Below the pieces are notes generated by a model. That model saw nothing but the letters and a program-made list of their open reading frames with translations. It searched no databases and was not told the DNA's origin. A stretch of 64,000 bases of DNA, taken from positions 310,001-374,000 of the forward strand of contig AHHB01000028.1 in assembly GCA_000242815.2 (NCBI GenBank), given 5' to 3'. The translations under genes were made by a program, and so were the position numbers. This DNA is from Janthinobacterium lividum PAMC 25724 (GTDB taxonomy: Bacteria > Pseudomonadota > Gammaproteobacteria > Burkholderiales > Burkholderiaceae_D). Below are positions 62,307-64,000 of this stretch, piece by piece. Numbering within the stretch: the first letter of the stretch is position 1; every line of letters begins with the position of its first letter.

Positions 62307-62837
62307 ATGAGTCTTGAAATTCGTATTGCAACATCGACCGACGCTTTCGAGGCGTGCAACGTATTACGACGCTCCATCGTCGAATGCTGCAGCCTCGATC
62401 ATCGGGACGATCCGGCCATTCTCGATGCCTGGCTGGGCAATAAAACACCGCAGATGGTGGCGTGCTGGTTTGCCTCGCCCACCAATTTTTCGCTCGTTGC
62501 AGTCGAACATGGCGCCGTCGTCGGCGTCGGCTTGCTGACGCGCGCGGGCAAGCTGGCGTTGTGTTACCTGCTGCCCGAGGCGCAAGGCCGGGGCGCCGGC
62601 AAGGCACTGGTGGCGCAGCTCGAAGCGCAGGCGCGCGAGTGGGGCATCAAGGCTCTGCAATTGCACAGCACGGCCAGCAGCCAAGCCTTCTTCGTCAAGC
62701 AGGGGTATGTCGAGGCAGGCAATGTGCGTTCACCGTACGGCGTGGAAACGATTTTTTGCTGGAAACAGATTGATCCTGCAGGTATCTTAGGCGGCGACCC
62801 CAAGCGCAAGCGCTTTTGCAACTGCAATTCGGCCTGA
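62307..62837 (+). CDS. GNAT-family N-acetyltransferase
   Basis: 176 aa acetyl-CoA-dependent acetyltransferase. The acetyl-CoA-binding motif is LCYLLPEAQGRGAGKALVAQL (positions about 62562-62624), followed by ALQLHSTASSQAFFVKQGYVEAG. The N-terminus MSLEIRIATSTDAFEACNVL is typical of the family. The short tail is basic and Cys-containing (KRKRFCNCNSA). The substrate is unknown and the gene stands alone. Confidence 0.88.
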   Translation: MSLEIRIATSTDAFEACNVLRRSIVECCSLDHRDDPAILDAWLGNKTPQMVACWFASPTNFSLVAVEHGAVVGVGLLTRAGKLALCYLLPEAQGRGAGKALVAQLEAQAREWGIKALQLHSTASSQAFFVKQGYVEAGNVRSPYGVETIFCWKQIDPAGILGGDPKRKRFCNCNSA

Positions 62838-62903
62838 CGCCAGCTCCGCTTCTCAGCGCGGCCATCCGGCGGCGGGCCTTTACGTCACTTTACATATTTC
62901 CCC

Positions 62904-63716
62904 TTAGTAACTGATCTGGATGAACACGCCTTGCTGCGTGTTCTCGCTCGCTGGTAGCAAGGTGCCGCCGGCGAACAGTTTCAGTTCGCCGGGCGCGAAC
63001 GCCTGCCAATCTTCGTTTTGCGTCAGCGGATGCGTGGCGATAACGGCGATGCGATCATCGAGATGGTTGTGCTGGCGAAAGTCGATGCTGCGTTCGCAGT
63101 CGATCAGTTGCGCCACGGAAAACGGGTATTCGCGTAGCACATAGTGCAAATGCGTGGAGCAGTGAGCAAACAGCAGTTCACCGTCAGAGAGGATGAAATT
63201 GAAGCTGCCGTGCGCAGCGATGTCCTTGGCGAGCTCGGTGATGGCGCTGCGCAGCGCGGCGCGCGTGGGTACGCCCAGGGGAAAGCGCGTGCGCAAGTGG
63301 CCCAGCACGTGGCAGAAAGCTTGTTCGCTGTCCGTGTCGCCGCTGGCCTGGTAGTACGCATTAGCGGGCGGGCGCCAGGTTTTCAAGTCGCCATTGTGGG
63401 CAAAGGACCAGGTCTTGCCCCACAGTTCGCGGGCGAACGGGTGGGTGTTTTCCGCTGCGATGCGGCCCTGCGTGGCTTTGCGGATGTGTGCGACGATGTT
63501 TGTCGCCTTCACGGGATGCTGCTGCACGCTGGCGGCCAGCGGCGAATCGATGGCCGCCAGGTGATCCTTGAGCAAGGTGCAGCCGCCACTGGAATGATAA
63601 GCGATGCCCCAGCCGTCGCGGTGCTCGTCCGTGCGTCCGCCCCGTTCGGCAAAACCGGCAAAGGAAAATCCCAGCGCGGCCGGCTTGCTGCTGTTCATTG
63701 CGAGTAACTGGCACAT
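62904..63716 (-). CDS. Class II glutamine amidotransferase (YafJ-like)
   Basis: 270 aa. The N-terminus MCQLLAMNSS places the nucleophile Cys at position 2 after Met removal, as in class II (Ntn) amidotransferases. Other motifs: HRDGWGIAYH, NIVAHIRKATQG, FAHNGDL and GDTDSEQAF. It resembles YafJ-type stand-alone amidotransferases, which lack a synthase domain and whose acceptor is not well defined. I set the start at ATG 63716, since an N-terminal extension would block the catalytic Cys. Confidence 0.9.
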   Translation of the reverse strand: MCQLLAMNSSKPAALGFSFAGFAERGGRTDEHRDGWGIAYHSSGGCTLLKDHLAAIDSPLAASVQQHPVKATNIVAHIRKATQGRIAAENTHPFARELWGKTWSFAHNGDLKTWRPPANAYYQASGDTDSEQAFCHVLGHLRTRFPLGVPTRAALRSAITELAKDIAAHGSFNFILSDGELLFAHCSTHLHYVLREYPFSVAQLIDCERSIDFRQHNHLDDRIAVIATHPLTQNEDWQAFAPGELKLFAGGTLLPASENTQQGVFIQISY

Positions 63717-63950
63717 GGCGCTGCTTCCTGATGGTATCGGTGTACCCCCACAGTAAAGGCTGGCGCAGGTCGCTGGAACGAATGTTTCCAACTATCGTTA
63801 TGCGCAGTCCATGGCGCTGCGCTTATTTGCTTGCTGCATATCAAACGGCGAAACCATTCGTTCTCCTTTGCTTGGCGCTGCCTTACTGTGCCTACTTTGG
63901 CGCCGTGGCCCCCATCTGGGCAGCCGGCGCAGCCTGATGAAGGAGCACGC

Positions 63951-64000
63951 ATGTCATTTCCTGTCCTGAAAAACTACCTGGCCCGTTTGTCACATCAAAC
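63951..64000 (+). CDS. Unidentified gene, cut by the window end
   Basis: Only the first 16 codons are present (MSFPVLKNYLARLSHQ). AAGGAG lies 5 bases before the ATG, so translation initiation looks real. Too little is visible to name it. The 234 bases upstream (63717-63950) hold a short hydrophobic open frame without a Shine-Dalgarno site, which I do not call. Confidence 0.6.
   Translation, partial: MSFPVLKNYLARLSHQ

Noticed and set aside
63698-63937. Short hydrophobic open frame near the window end
   Set aside because: It overlaps the start of the amidotransferase gene and lacks a ribosome site.

Overview
The window is a high-GC, densely coded bacterial chromosome segment from the family Oxalobacteraceae (Betaproteobacteria), most likely Janthinobacterium. 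The strongest clue is a subclass B3 metallo-beta-lactamase that I recognise as THIN-B-like, an enzyme described from Janthinobacterium lividum. A glucokinase-HexR fusion, a LamB-type porin, CUT1/CUT2 sugar transporters and a recC-recB-recD cluster fit the same group. I see no insertion sequence, phage, CRISPR array, tRNA or rRNA.

Layout. 1-2264: an AraC-type regulator and copper-related exported proteins (DUF2946, SCO, PCuAC). 2625-3971: a DUF3422 membrane protein. 4040-7270: a BlaI-like repressor, a BlaR1-like M56 metalloprotease whose extracytoplasmic domain is an S11 D,D-peptidase, and the B3 beta-lactamase. 7572-10888: an iron-type TonB receptor behind a Fur-like site, coupled to a multi-pass acyltransferase-like protein. 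10895-17774: a large unknown protein, an isochorismatase-like hydrolase, a LysR regulator divergent from an orphan amino-acid-type binding protein and a methylmalonate-semialdehyde dehydrogenase, and a DUF1090 protein.

17942-29292 is a hexose region. A mannose isomerase-like enzyme and a PfkB kinase lie behind a perfect LacI-type palindrome. Opposite them are a LacI regulator and a glucokinase-HexR fusion. A LamB-type porin and a GtsABC-type ABC importer with its ATPase follow.

29435-42717 is a complete myo-inositol regulon. A leftward IolR-IolG-second dehydrogenase operon is divergent from a rightward operon: binding protein, permease, ATPase, IolC (fused to DUF2090), IolD, IolE, IolB, MmsA. 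Several of these genes overlap by ATGA. Inositol is imported, oxidised, dehydrated, hydrolysed, isomerised, phosphorylated, cleaved and converted to acetyl-CoA plus a triose phosphate.

43120-64000 holds a CHASE-PAS hybrid kinase, RecC-RecB-RecD, a LysR/EamA divergent pair, a PBP7-like S11 peptidase, a decayed LytTR response regulator, a molbindin, a LuxR solo, a sulfate-binding protein, a GNAT acetyltransferase, a class II glutamine amidotransferase and the first codons of an unidentified gene.

The most unusual element is the M56-S11 fusion receptor next to the metallo-beta-lactamase. Its sensor domain resembles the free-standing PBP7-like protein encoded about 51 kb away in this window, rather than the class D-like sensor of classical BlaR1.
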